From assembly GCA_023423605.1 (NCBI GenBank), contig JAFAFF010000206.1:1-13728 (forward strand): a stretch of DNA of 13,728 bases. Reading direction: 5' to 3'. Made by a program: the position numbers and the translations under genes. Below are positions 1 through 6,197 of this stretch, in pieces (within the stretch, counting starts at the first letter, position 1; every line of letters starts with the position of its first letter). Origin of the DNA: Pseudomonadota bacterium. GTDB lineage: Bacteria > Pseudomonadota > Gammaproteobacteria > Xanthomonadales > Xanthomonadaceae. Below the pieces are notes generated by a model that saw nothing but the letters and a program-made list of their open reading frames with translations, ran no database searches and was not told the DNA's origin.

Positions 1-1328
1 TCCAGGTAGTGGCCCGGCGTGCCCTCGTGGATGGACAGCAGGTGGATCATGCGGCTGTTGTATTCGCGCAGGAACGAATCGACCTGCTTGTCGTTCCAGT
101 CGTCCGGAATCGGCGACACGGCGTAGAAGGTCTTCAGGTTCTTGTCCAGCGGACCGGGCGAATCGCAGTAGGCCACGGCCACGCCACGCTGGAATTCCGG
201 CATCAGGATGATGTCCACGGGCGCGTCGGGCAGGGTCACCAGGTCGTGTGCGCGCACGAACGCGGTGGACTGCTCCAGCGCGGCCTTGGCATCATCGACC
301 ACCTTGTCGCGTGCCGGCTTGTCGGCATAGGCCAGTTCCAGCGCGGCCTCGATGGCCTTCTGCTGCTGTTCGTCGGTCGGCTGCGCCGGCATTTCCGGTG
401 CACCCGGCTTGTCCTTCAGAACGGTCTGCGCGATGCCATACATGTCTTCGCGCACGCGCTTGAGTTCGGCGCGGGCACGCTCACCGATCTCCTGGCGCGA
501 CAGCGAAGAGCTCAGCGCGAACTTCAGCTTCTGGTCGTACTTTTCCGCGCCGATGCGGAAATCGCCCTTGGCGTTCGGCACCAGGGTCTTGTCCAGCCAG
601 GTCTGCTGCTCGTCCACGGCCTCCTTCAGGCCATCGATGGCCGCCTGCAGGCGCTGCTGGTCGGCCTGCGGCAGTTCGCCGACGTGCGGGGTGATGAAGG
701 TATCGACGATGCTGAGGATGCCCTTGTTCTGCTTGGCCACCGTCTCGGCGTGGATCTTCGGCACGCGTGCCGGGTCCAGGTTCCCGCGGGCCTGGGCGAA
801 GATCGCCGGCAGCTTCTCCATGCGTGCGGTGGCTGCCTTCAGGCGTTCGGGCAGCGGCGCGAACTCGCGGGCCATCAGGCCGTAGATCGCGCTGCCGGCC
901 AGACCGTTGTACAACTGCGGGTCCCACTTGCCGGACTGCAGCACCTCGGCACTCCAGATCTCCGATTGCAGCTGGTTGCGCAGGATCGCCGCGTCCACCT
1001 GGTTTTCGCGGCCCAGCTTGGCCACCTCGATCCTGTCCAGATCGGCGAGCAGGCCCTTGTAGGCGTCCACGGTCTTCTGCTGGCCGGCGGCGCTGAGGTC
1101 GTCGATCTCGCTGTCATGGCGGTGGTCACCGATCTGGGTGGCGCTGACCGGGGCAAGCTGCATCCACGTGTCCAGCGCACGCCTGGACAGGTCGGCGAAG
1201 GCGGCATCGGCCGCCGCGTCACCGGCCTGCTGGCTGGCGGCCGGGGTGGAACCGTTTGTCGGGGCGTCGGCCTGCTGGCAACCGGCCAGGGCGGCGACCA
1301 GGGCGAGGGCAAGGAGATGCGGGCGCAT
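1..1328 (-). CDS. DUF885 family lipoprotein, probable metallopeptidase-like enzyme (C-terminus outside window)
   Basis: Frame runs from the ATG at 1326-1328 to the window edge, giving 442 codons; the C-terminal part is missing because the window ends. The N-terminus is a lipoprotein signal: a short basic start, a hydrophobic run, and a lipobox LAGC with the lipidated Cys at residue 17. Gln follows the Cys, which favours outer-membrane rather than inner-membrane retention. The rest is the charged, helical sequence typical of DUF885. Near the cut end is HEGTPGH (residues 434-440), the conserved histidine/glutamate motif of this family, which resembles zinc-peptidase HExxH-type sites. DUF885 proteins are usually about 600 residues, so roughly 150 would lie beyond the window. 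Substrate is unknown; peptidase activity is inferred from the motif. An AGGA seven to ten bases before the ATG supports the start. Confidence 0.88.
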   Translation of the reverse strand, partial: MRPHLLALALVAALAGCQQADAPTNGSTPAASQQAGDAAADAAFADLSRRALDTWMQLAPVSATQIGDHRHDSEIDDLSAAGQQKTVDAYKGLLADLDRIEVAKLGRENQVDAAILRNQLQSEIWSAEVLQSGKWDPQLYNGLAGSAIYGLMAREFAPLPERLKAATARMEKLPAIFAQARGNLDPARVPKIHAETVAKQNKGILSIVDTFITPHVGELPQADQQRLQAAIDGLKEAVDEQQTWLDKTLVPNAKGDFRIGAEKYDQKLKFALSSSLSRQEIGERARAELKRVREDMYGIAQTVLKDKPGAPEMPAQPTDEQQQKAIEAALELAYADKPARDKVVDDAKAALEQSTAFVRAHDLVTLPDAPVDIILMPEFQRGVAVAYCDSPGPLDKNLKTFYAVSPIPDDWNDKQVDSFLREYNSRMIHLLSIHEGTPGHYL

Positions 1329-1344
1329 CGGTGTTCCTGTACTT

Positions 1345-1385
1345 GGGACAAACCCGAGCATAGGCGCAGAGTACCGCTTTGTCCC
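1345..1385. promoter_or_regulatory. 8-bp inverted repeat upstream of the DUF885 gene
   Basis: GGGACAAA at 1345-1352 is repeated as its exact reverse complement TTTGTCCC at 1378-1385, with a 25-base spacer. On the minus strand the spacer contains a -10-like TATGCT and lies 17 bases or more before the DUF885 start codon. It may be an operator or simply chance: an 8-bp repeat at this spacing is expected several times in a window this size. Confidence 0.25.
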
Positions 1386-1431
1386 CCTGCCATAGGATTA
1401 CCACGGACGGCCCGACGGCCGCTGGCTGGCA

Positions 1432-1725
1432 CTAGCCTTCGTCGGTCTCGTATTCGACGAACACATCCAGCTCCAGCGCCAGCTCCTGCACCGCATCGCG
1501 CACCTTCTGCGCGGTGCTGTCGTTGCCGACTTCCACCTCCAGTTCGTGGATGCCCGGGCCGATGTCATCGGACAGCCCGGCCGAGCTGGAATCATCATCG
1601 TCCATGTGCGGCATCAGGTCGTCGGTTTCCTCGACATGCTCGATGCCGTCCAGGCCAAGCAGCAGGTCGCTGATGGCACGGGCGTCGTCTTCGGTTCCGG
1701 TGATTCGCAGTCGCAGCAGGGCCAT
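1432..1725 (-). CDS. Small acidic protein of unknown function, predicted two beta-alpha-beta units
   Basis: A 97-residue protein I do not recognise by function; it looks like a conserved hypothetical of xanthomonads. Its composition is striking: about 28 Asp/Glu against 5 Lys/Arg. By eye it has a strand (residues 2-9), a helix (12-24) and a strand (27-33), then an acidic low-complexity linker (35-57, with a DDDD run), then a second strand-helix-strand set (60-67, 70-84, 86-93). This suggests a ferredoxin-like fold or two ACT-like halves, but that is inference. No signal peptide or membrane segment is seen, so it should be cytoplasmic. It lies 68 bases after the LysR gene and 103 before the DUF885 gene on the same strand; co-transcription is possible but unproven. 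No good Shine-Dalgarno precedes the ATG. That it is real is supported by the coherent alternating strand and helix pattern. Confidence 0.72.
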   Translation of the reverse strand: MALLRLRITGTEDDARAISDLLLGLDGIEHVEETDDLMPHMDDDDSSSAGLSDDIGPGIHELEVEVGNDSTAQKVRDAVQELALELDVFVEYETDEG

Positions 1726-1793
1726 GGCGGATACACGTAGTGGGGTTGCCTGCAGCCTAGCCAGAACCGGGCAAAGACCGGGTGAGGGTGCAG

Positions 1794-2738
1794 TCAGCCG
1801 GGTGTGGGCGGGCGCCCCAGCAGACTGTCGGGCAGGGCGGGAATCGGCGTGCGCTCGTCATGTGCCTGGGTCAGCAGCCAGTCGATGAACAGCCGTGCGG
1901 CCGGGCTGGGTGGCTGTCCTTCGGCATGCACCACGTAATACGCGTAGCGCGCCTTCAGTGCCGGCCCGGGCAGGCGCACCACCTCATGGCGCTGCAGGTA
2001 CGGGCGGGCGACATGGGTGCGCGCCAGCACCGCGCCCATGCCGTATACCGCTGCGCGCATGGCGTCGGTGCTGTCGGCGAAGGCATGCATCGGGGGCAAC
2101 GGTGAGGGGGGACGTACGCCGGCATGGCGGAACCAGTCGCGCCAGCCTTGTGGCGACAGATCGCTCAGCAGCGGCAGCTCAGCAATGCGTGCCGGGTCCT
2201 GCAATTCTTCCACGCCGGGCAGGGCCGGCGAGGCTACCGGGAAAAGAGTGTCATCCATCAGGTGCTGGGCGTGCAGGCCCGGCCATTGGCCCAGGCCATA
2301 ACGGATGCCGACCTCCGGCCCGTTGTCATCGTAGCGGTCCAGTCCACTGCCGGTGTGCAGTTCGATGCGGATGTGCGGATTCGCCCGGGTGAAGCGCGGC
2401 AGCCGGGGCAGCAACCAGCAGTAGGACAGCGAACGCAGCGTGGTGATCCGTAGCGACACGCTGTCCGCGTCCGGCTGCAGGTGGTGGGCCACGGCAGCGA
2501 CGTCGGTGAAGGCGGCGCTGGCCGCATCGGCCAGTTGCCGGCCTTCGGCGGTCAGGCGCACCCCACGCGCATGGCGCAGGAACAGGCGCGTGGCCAGCAC
2601 CTCTTCCAGGCGGCGCACATGGTGGCTGACCGCGCTGGCGGTCAGGTGCAACTCCTGGGCGGCCTGGGCGAAGTTCTGGTGGCGCGCGGCCACCGCGAAC
2701 ACGGCCAGCGCGGGGAGCAGGGAAGGGCGTAGCTGCAT
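1794..2738 (-). CDS. LysR-type transcriptional regulator (GcvA-like)
   Basis: A 314-residue protein of normal LysR length. Residues 6-65 are the winged helix-turn-helix: the segment around 20-45 (NFAQAAQELHLTASAVSHHV) matches the LysR DNA-binding signature. Residues 94-290 form the periplasmic-binding-protein-like effector domain. The HLTASAVSHH helix and the form of the effector domain resemble the GcvA subgroup. The frame is open well upstream, but the ATG at 2736-2738 is chosen because the family fold begins right there; anything earlier would run into the divergent transporter. The gene faces away from the EamA transporter across 105 bases, the usual arrangement for a LysR regulator that controls its neighbour and itself. 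The inducer is unknown. The C-terminal 20 residues are proline-rich and probably disordered. Confidence 0.93.
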   Translation of the reverse strand: MQLRPSLLPALAVFAVAARHQNFAQAAQELHLTASAVSHHVRRLEEVLATRLFLRHARGVRLTAEGRQLADAASAAFTDVAAVAHHLQPDADSVSLRITTLRSLSYCWLLPRLPRFTRANPHIRIELHTGSGLDRYDDNGPEVGIRYGLGQWPGLHAQHLMDDTLFPVASPALPGVEELQDPARIAELPLLSDLSPQGWRDWFRHAGVRPPSPLPPMHAFADSTDAMRAAVYGMGAVLARTHVARPYLQRHEVVRLPGPALKARYAYYVVHAEGQPPSPAARLFIDWLLTQAHDERTPIPALPDSLLGRPPTPG

Positions 2739-2843
2739 GTCCAGCCTCAAACCGTATTTGTGGCTGGCAGCGATACTACGCGCTTGTGCAGCGGGCGTCT
2801 GCGGACCATCCTGTCGGTCCAGGAACAGGACGGAGGCAATGGC
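2739..2843. promoter_or_regulatory. Divergent LysR/EamA control region
   Basis: This 105-base gap should hold both promoters and the LysR operator. Visible dyads are GTAT (2754-2757) with ATAC (2773-2776) around a 15-base spacer, GGACC (2803-2807) with GGTCC (2816-2820), and TCCTGT (2809-2814) with ACAGGA (2825-2830). The last two are mutually exclusive hairpins in the transporter leader, the second ending just before its Shine-Dalgarno. No strong -35/-10 pair is evident, and none of the dyads is a convincing T-N11-A box. Confidence 0.4.
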
Positions 2844-3716
2844 ATGAACGCGGTACCGCAGGTGGCCGAACGCGATTGGCGCACCCCCTTGGAGCTGACC
2901 CTGCTCGGCGCGATCTGGGGCTGCTCGTTCCTGTTCATGCGGGTGGCGGTGCCCTCGTTCGGCCCGTTCGCGCTGGTGGAAGTACGCCTGGTGCTGGGCG
3001 CGCTGGTACTGATGCCCTTCCTGTGGCGCGCCCGTGCCCAGTTCCCGCCGCGCCGCTGGCTGTGGCTGGCGCCGATCGGCCTGATCAATTCGGCACTGCC
3101 GTTCGTCTTGTTCGCCTGGTCGGCTGAGCAGGCGCCAGCGGCGATCGGTGCGATCTGCAATGCGATGACGGTGCTGTTCGCCGCGCTGATCGCCTTCCTG
3201 TTCTTTGGCGAGAAGATCGGCGTGCGCCGTGCCGGCGCGCTGCTGGTCGGCTTTGCCGGCGTCGTGGTGCTGGCCACGGCCAAGGTATCCGGCCTGAGCA
3301 TCGGCATGGCGGTACTGGCCGGTGCGGCGGCGTCGCTGCTGTACGGCCTGGGCGTGAACCTGGTGAAGCGGCACATGACCGGCCTGCCATCGGCCGCTGC
3401 GGCCGCTGCCACGCTGGGCTGCGCCTCGTTGTGGATGCTGCCGATGGCGGTGACCCATTGGCCGTCTGTGGCGATTCCGGGCGCGGCCTGGGGTGCGGCG
3501 ATTGCCCTGGGCGTGGCCTGCACGGGCCTGGCGTTCCTGATGTTCTATCGCCTGATCGGCCGCATCGGCCCCTCGCGGGCGTCGACGGTGACCTATCTGA
3601 TCCCGCTGTTCGGCGCCGCGTTTGCGTGGTTGTTCCTGGGCGAGCCGGTGACGCTGCAGATGCTGATTGCCGGTGGGTTGATCCTGGGCAGCGTGGCGGT
3701 GAGCCAGAAGGGCTGA
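2844..3716 (+). CDS. EamA/DMT-superfamily inner-membrane transporter
   Basis: A 290-residue protein built almost entirely of membrane helices, as expected for the ten-helix drug/metabolite transporter superfamily. Two EamA repeats are visible, about residues 17-145 and 152-288. Each ends with the family's typical loop before its last helices: FGEKIG at 121-126 and LGEPVT at 265-270. The short cytoplasmic N-terminus leads into helix 1 (LTLLGAIWGCSFLFMRVAVP). The ATG at 2844 is preferred over earlier in-frame codons because GGAGG at 2832-2836 is seven bases upstream and the translated sequence before it is not family-like. Members export amino acids, metabolites or drugs; the substrate cannot be told from sequence. 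It is divergent from a LysR regulator that probably controls it, and convergent with the following isomerase gene. Confidence 0.93.
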   Translation: MNAVPQVAERDWRTPLELTLLGAIWGCSFLFMRVAVPSFGPFALVEVRLVLGALVLMPFLWRARAQFPPRRWLWLAPIGLINSALPFVLFAWSAEQAPAAIGAICNAMTVLFAALIAFLFFGEKIGVRRAGALLVGFAGVVVLATAKVSGLSIGMAVLAGAAASLLYGLGVNLVKRHMTGLPSAAAAAATLGCASLWMLPMAVTHWPSVAIPGAAWGAAIALGVACTGLAFLMFYRLIGRIGPSRASTVTYLIPLFGAAFAWLFLGEPVTLQMLIAGGLILGSVAVSQKG

Positions 3717-3724
3717 GGCGTTTT

Positions 3725-3746
3725 GCGCGTGACGCGTGCCACGCGC
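3725..3746. terminator. Hairpin between convergent genes, possible terminator
   Basis: GCGCGTG at 3725-3731 pairs perfectly with CACGCGC at 3740-3746 around an eight-base loop. It lies between the stops of the EamA gene (3716) and the minus-strand isomerase (3763). Neither strand has a T-run after the stem, so it is not a classical intrinsic terminator; it may act as a weak bidirectional stop or protect the 3' ends. Confidence 0.4.
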
Positions 3747-3762
3747 AGAACCTGCGACGGTG

Positions 3763-4665
3763 TTACTTCACCGGCACCGGAATATTGCACAGGTCGATAT
3801 GCCCCGCCGGGCGCTTGTAGAAATCATCCACGCGATTACGCCGCGCTTCCACCGTATCGGCGAAGGTCTTTGAATCGGTGCGCAGCACCTGGATCGGCGT
3901 GCGTTCGGCCGCCGCTACATCGCTGGCGCGACGGATCGAGATGATCGGCGTGCGCAGCGACGGGTCTTCGTAGAAACCCATCGGTGCCGGCCCGCGCGGA
4001 ATCGCGCTGAGCAGTTCCATGCCCTTCAGCACGCGGCCGACCACGGTGATGTTGCGGTCCAGCTGGCGCGGTGACTGGCCGGTCACCACGTACAGCTCGG
4101 CGCCGATGCTGCTGTCTTCCTCGTTGTTGCGGCCGGCACCCAGCATGCCGTAGCAGTGCGCCAGCCAGGCCTTGCCGGTCTGCGGGTCCTGGCCGACCGG
4201 GAAGCCGTCGACGAATCCGGTCTGCGCCGCCCAGCCATCGCGGTCCGGCAGCAGGCTCACTTTCAAGCCGGTACTTGTACGTTCGAACTCGGCCGGCAGC
4301 TTGCGCGCGGCACTGCCGAACGGCCTGGCCCTGGCCGGATCGTCAGCGTCGGCATCGCCGAACTGCACCACGAAGTTGTCCTGCGAGCGGTAGATGCTGG
4401 TGCCGTCCCAGAAGTGCTCGTGGGCGAAGGTCTGGATATTGGTGGCATGGCGGGGGGCGAACTGTGGTGCCAGTTCGATGATCACCCGTCCGTCCGGCAG
4501 GTCCATGTACAGCAGGTTGGCCGGGTCCGGGGTGCGCCAGTCGCTGGCCGGCGCGGCGTCGAGGATCTGCTGCGGGCTGCGATACGGCGTGGCCGCGCTG
4601 GCCATTGCGGGCAGCAGGCCGGCCATGGCGAGGGCGGTCAGGGCAAGGCGACGACGGTGCGGCAT
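3763..4665 (-). CDS. Periplasmic cyclophilin-type peptidylprolyl isomerase
   Basis: A 300-residue secreted protein. Residues 1-24 are a Sec signal peptide (basic MPHRRR, hydrophobic core, cleavage likely after ASA at 22-24). The cyclophilin domain spans about 52-247: GRVIIEL (59-65), then [15 protein letters not shown] (90-104), which matches the family's FHRV-NFMIQGGD block. It keeps the catalytic Arg (R93) and the Gln of that block (Q101). ELYVVTG (190-196) and [12 protein letters not shown] (208-219) match later family blocks. Cyclophilins catalyse cis-trans isomerisation of prolyl bonds, here in the periplasm. It is longer than E. coli PpiA (about 190): there is an insertion near 105-185 and a 50-residue C-terminal tail. 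The ATG at 4663-4665 is chosen because the signal peptide begins there; upstream in-frame codons would overlap the divergent padR-like gene. Divergent from that gene across 136 bases. Confidence 0.9.
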   Translation of the reverse strand: MPHRRRLALTALAMAGLLPAMASAATPYRSPQQILDAAPASDWRTPDPANLLYMDLPDGRVIIELAPQFAPRHATNIQTFAHEHFWDGTSIYRSQDNFVVQFGDADADDPARARPFGSAARKLPAEFERTSTGLKVSLLPDRDGWAAQTGFVDGFPVGQDPQTGKAWLAHCYGMLGAGRNNEEDSSIGAELYVVTGQSPRQLDRNITVVGRVLKGMELLSAIPRGPAPMGFYEDPSLRTPIISIRRASDVAAAERTPIQVLRTDSKTFADTVEARRNRVDDFYKRPAGHIDLCNIPVPVK

Positions 4666-4767
4666 GGGGAACCCCGGAACATGAACGAGGCTTCGATTCT
4701 GCGCGAGCGGTGGACGCACGCCAACCGTCAGGATGACTAACGACACATTCGCTATACCGGACTTCGT

Positions 4768-4790
4768 ACTACTGTTGACTTCAACGTAGT
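4768..4790. promoter_or_regulatory. Putative PadR operator dyad
   Basis: ACTAC (4768-4772) and GTTGA (4774-4778) are mirrored by TCAAC (4781-4785) and GTAGT (4786-4790), making ten paired positions with a one-base bulge (T4773) and a two-base centre. It ends one base before the GGAG ribosome site (4791-4794) of the PadR-like gene. A possible extended -10, TATACC at 4753-4758, would put the transcription start just before the dyad. PadR repressors typically bind such palindromes at their own promoters, so autorepression is the likely role. Binding is inferred. Confidence 0.6.
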
Positions 4791-4801
4791 GGAGCAGCGG
4801 C

Positions 4802-5167
4802 ATGTCCGAGGATGACGTCCACCTGAAGAAGTTCCAGAAGGAGCTCAGCGCCGGAACGGTGTCACTGGCCTTGCTGGCGGTGCTCGCGCGGGCCGGAGAG
4901 CCGCTGTATGGCTACCTGATCGCCAAGGAACTGGAGCGCGTGGGCGAGGGCGTGCTGAGCGGAAAGCAGAGCGCGCTGTACCCGGTACTGCGCAACCTGG
5001 AAGGTGCCGGCCTGCTGGAAAGCCATGTGGAACCGTCCAGCAGCGGCCCGCCGCGGCGCTACTACCGCATCAATGAACGCGGCCGAGAGGTGCTGGCGCA
5101 GTGGCGCCAGGCCTGGCAGGCCACCCGCGATTCCGTCGATTCCGTGTTGGAAGGGGTACCGCAATGA
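4802..5167 (+). CDS. PadR-family transcriptional regulator
   Basis: A 121-residue protein of the small PadR class. The winged helix spans about residues 15-95: ELSAGTVSLALLAVLAR, then EPLYGYLIAKEL (33-44), then SALYPVLRNLEGAGLLES (57-74), the recognition-helix motif shared by the family, and a wing with RRYYRINERGREVL (85-98). A single C-terminal helix (99-117) would serve for dimerisation. The ATG at 4802 has GGAG at 4791-4794, seven bases upstream. Its stop overlaps the start of the next gene as ATGA, so the two are translationally coupled. PadR genes next to HAAS-domain membrane proteins are a recurrent pair in many bacteria; the regulator probably represses this operon and may respond to envelope or drug stress. 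The dyad at 4768-4790 is its likely operator. The effector is unknown. Confidence 0.93.
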   Translation: MSEDDVHLKKFQKELSAGTVSLALLAVLARAGEPLYGYLIAKELERVGEGVLSGKQSALYPVLRNLEGAGLLESHVEPSSSGPPRRYYRINERGREVLAQWRQAWQATRDSVDSVLEGVPQ

Positions 5168-6141
5168 ACGACCCGAGCCTGGCAGGCGCTGGCCTGCCCA
5201 CCACCATTCCGCAGTATCTGGCGCAGTTGCGCGCGGCTTTGGAAGGGGCCGACCCGGCGATGGTGCAGGATGCCCTGTACGACGCCGAGGAATACCTGCG
5301 TTCTGAACTGGCCGCGCAACCCGGTCGCAGCGAAGCCGAAGTGCTCGCCGATGTGGCCGGCAGTTACGGCGCGCCGGAAGAGGTGGCCGAGATCTACCGC
5401 GAGACCGAAGTGACGGTGAACCGTGCGCTGCGCTCACCGCGTGCCGATACCGCGCCGGTGCTGCGCGCCGCCGCCGAGGCCAGTGGTGTCGCGCCGGCCG
5501 CGCCGTCGCCGGTACCGGTACAGCGTTCGCTGCTGGCGCGCTTCTTCGGCGTGGTGGTCGATCCGCATACCTATGGCGCGCTGTTCTACATGTTGCTGTC
5601 GCTGGCCACGGGCATCTTCTTCTTCACCTGGGTGGTGACCGGCCTGTCGCTGTCGCTGGGGCTGCTGGTCCTGATCATCGGCGTGCCGATCACCGTGCTG
5701 TTCTTCGGCTCGGTGCGCGGGCTGGCACTGCTGGAAGGACGCCTGGTGGAAGCATTGCTGGGCGAACGCATGCCGCGCCGGCCACGCTACACCGATCGCA
5801 GCCGCACCTGGCTGCAGCGCATCGGCGACATGTTCACCGACGGCCGTACCTGGCTGACCCTGCTGTATTTCGTGCTGATGCTGCCGCTGGGCATCGTCTA
5901 CTTCACCATCGCCGTGACCCTGCTGTCGGTGTCGCTGGCCTTCATCTGGTCGCCGGTGGCGGCGCTGTTCGATACGACCGTGCCCAGCATCTACATCGAT
6001 GGAACCAATGTACTGCCGATGGCGGCCACCCCGCTGCTGGCCCTGGCCGGCGCGCTGCTGCTGCTGCTGACGATGCACCTGGCACGCGGCATCGGCAAGC
6101 TGCACGGACTGCTTGCCAAGCAGCTGCTGGTGCGGTTGTAA
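5164..6141 (+). CDS. HAAS-domain / putative-sensor membrane protein, partner of PadR
   Basis: A 325-residue inner-membrane protein. Residues 15-80 form a HAAS (DUF1700-like) helical domain (YLAQLRAALEGADPAMVQDA, then DAEEYLRSEL and a second helical half GSYGAPEEVAEIY). An Ala/Pro-rich linker (95-118) follows. Residues 125-320 match the putative sensor domain also found in front of actinobacterial histidine kinases: helices at about 138-160, 162-184, 230-253, 250-268 and 286-305. Two of the hairpins, 136-165 and 229-258, are clearly related copies. No kinase or enzymatic domain is present. The start ATG is fused to the padR-like stop (ATGA), fixing the start. The likely role is sensing the membrane state and modulating the PadR regulator; this is inferred from context. 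Convergent with phaZ. Confidence 0.9.
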   Translation: MNDPSLAGAGLPTTIPQYLAQLRAALEGADPAMVQDALYDAEEYLRSELAAQPGRSEAEVLADVAGSYGAPEEVAEIYRETEVTVNRALRSPRADTAPVLRAAAEASGVAPAAPSPVPVQRSLLARFFGVVVDPHTYGALFYMLLSLATGIFFFTWVVTGLSLSLGLLVLIIGVPITVLFFGSVRGLALLEGRLVEALLGERMPRRPRYTDRSRTWLQRIGDMFTDGRTWLTLLYFVLMLPLGIVYFTIAVTLLSVSLAFIWSPVAALFDTTVPSIYIDGTNVLPMAATPLLALAGALLLLLTMHLARGIGKLHGLLAKQLLVRL

Positions 6142-6159
6142 CGTCCGACAGTATCCGAG

Positions 6160-6187
6160 GTGGGTGCCGATCCGGCTCGGCACCCAC
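6160..6187. terminator. 11-bp perfect hairpin between convergent genes
   Basis: GTGGGTGCCGA (6160-6170) pairs perfectly with TCGGCACCCAC (6177-6187) around a six-base loop. It sits between the stops of the sensor gene (6141) and phaZ (6198). There is no T-run on either strand, so termination would be atypical or Rho-assisted; RNA end protection is as likely. The GTGG head and GGTGCCGA stem recall the GTAG-headed SMAG repeats, so it may be a diverged member. Confidence 0.6.
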
Positions 6188-6197
6188 TGCCGGCGGC

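Noticed and set aside
9..1673. A 554-codon plus-strand open frame opposite the DUF885 gene and small acidic gene
   Set aside because: It crosses two minus-strand genes and their spacer, and the translation has no domain or signal; it is a GC-bias shadow.
2739..3458. N-terminal extension of the LysR frame upstream of 2738
   Set aside because: The frame is open, but the extension is antisense to the EamA transporter, rich in Gln/Arg/His, and precedes the exact family start.
4775..4780. TTGACT as a -35 box for the padR-like gene
   Set aside because: A -10 at normal spacing would fall on the ribosome site and start codon; the hexamer is better explained as the centre of the dyad.
4666..4803. 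Longer N-terminus for the cyclophilin gene
   Set aside because: It would bury the signal peptide inside the protein and overlap the divergent padR-like start; MPHRRR at 4665 is the natural start.
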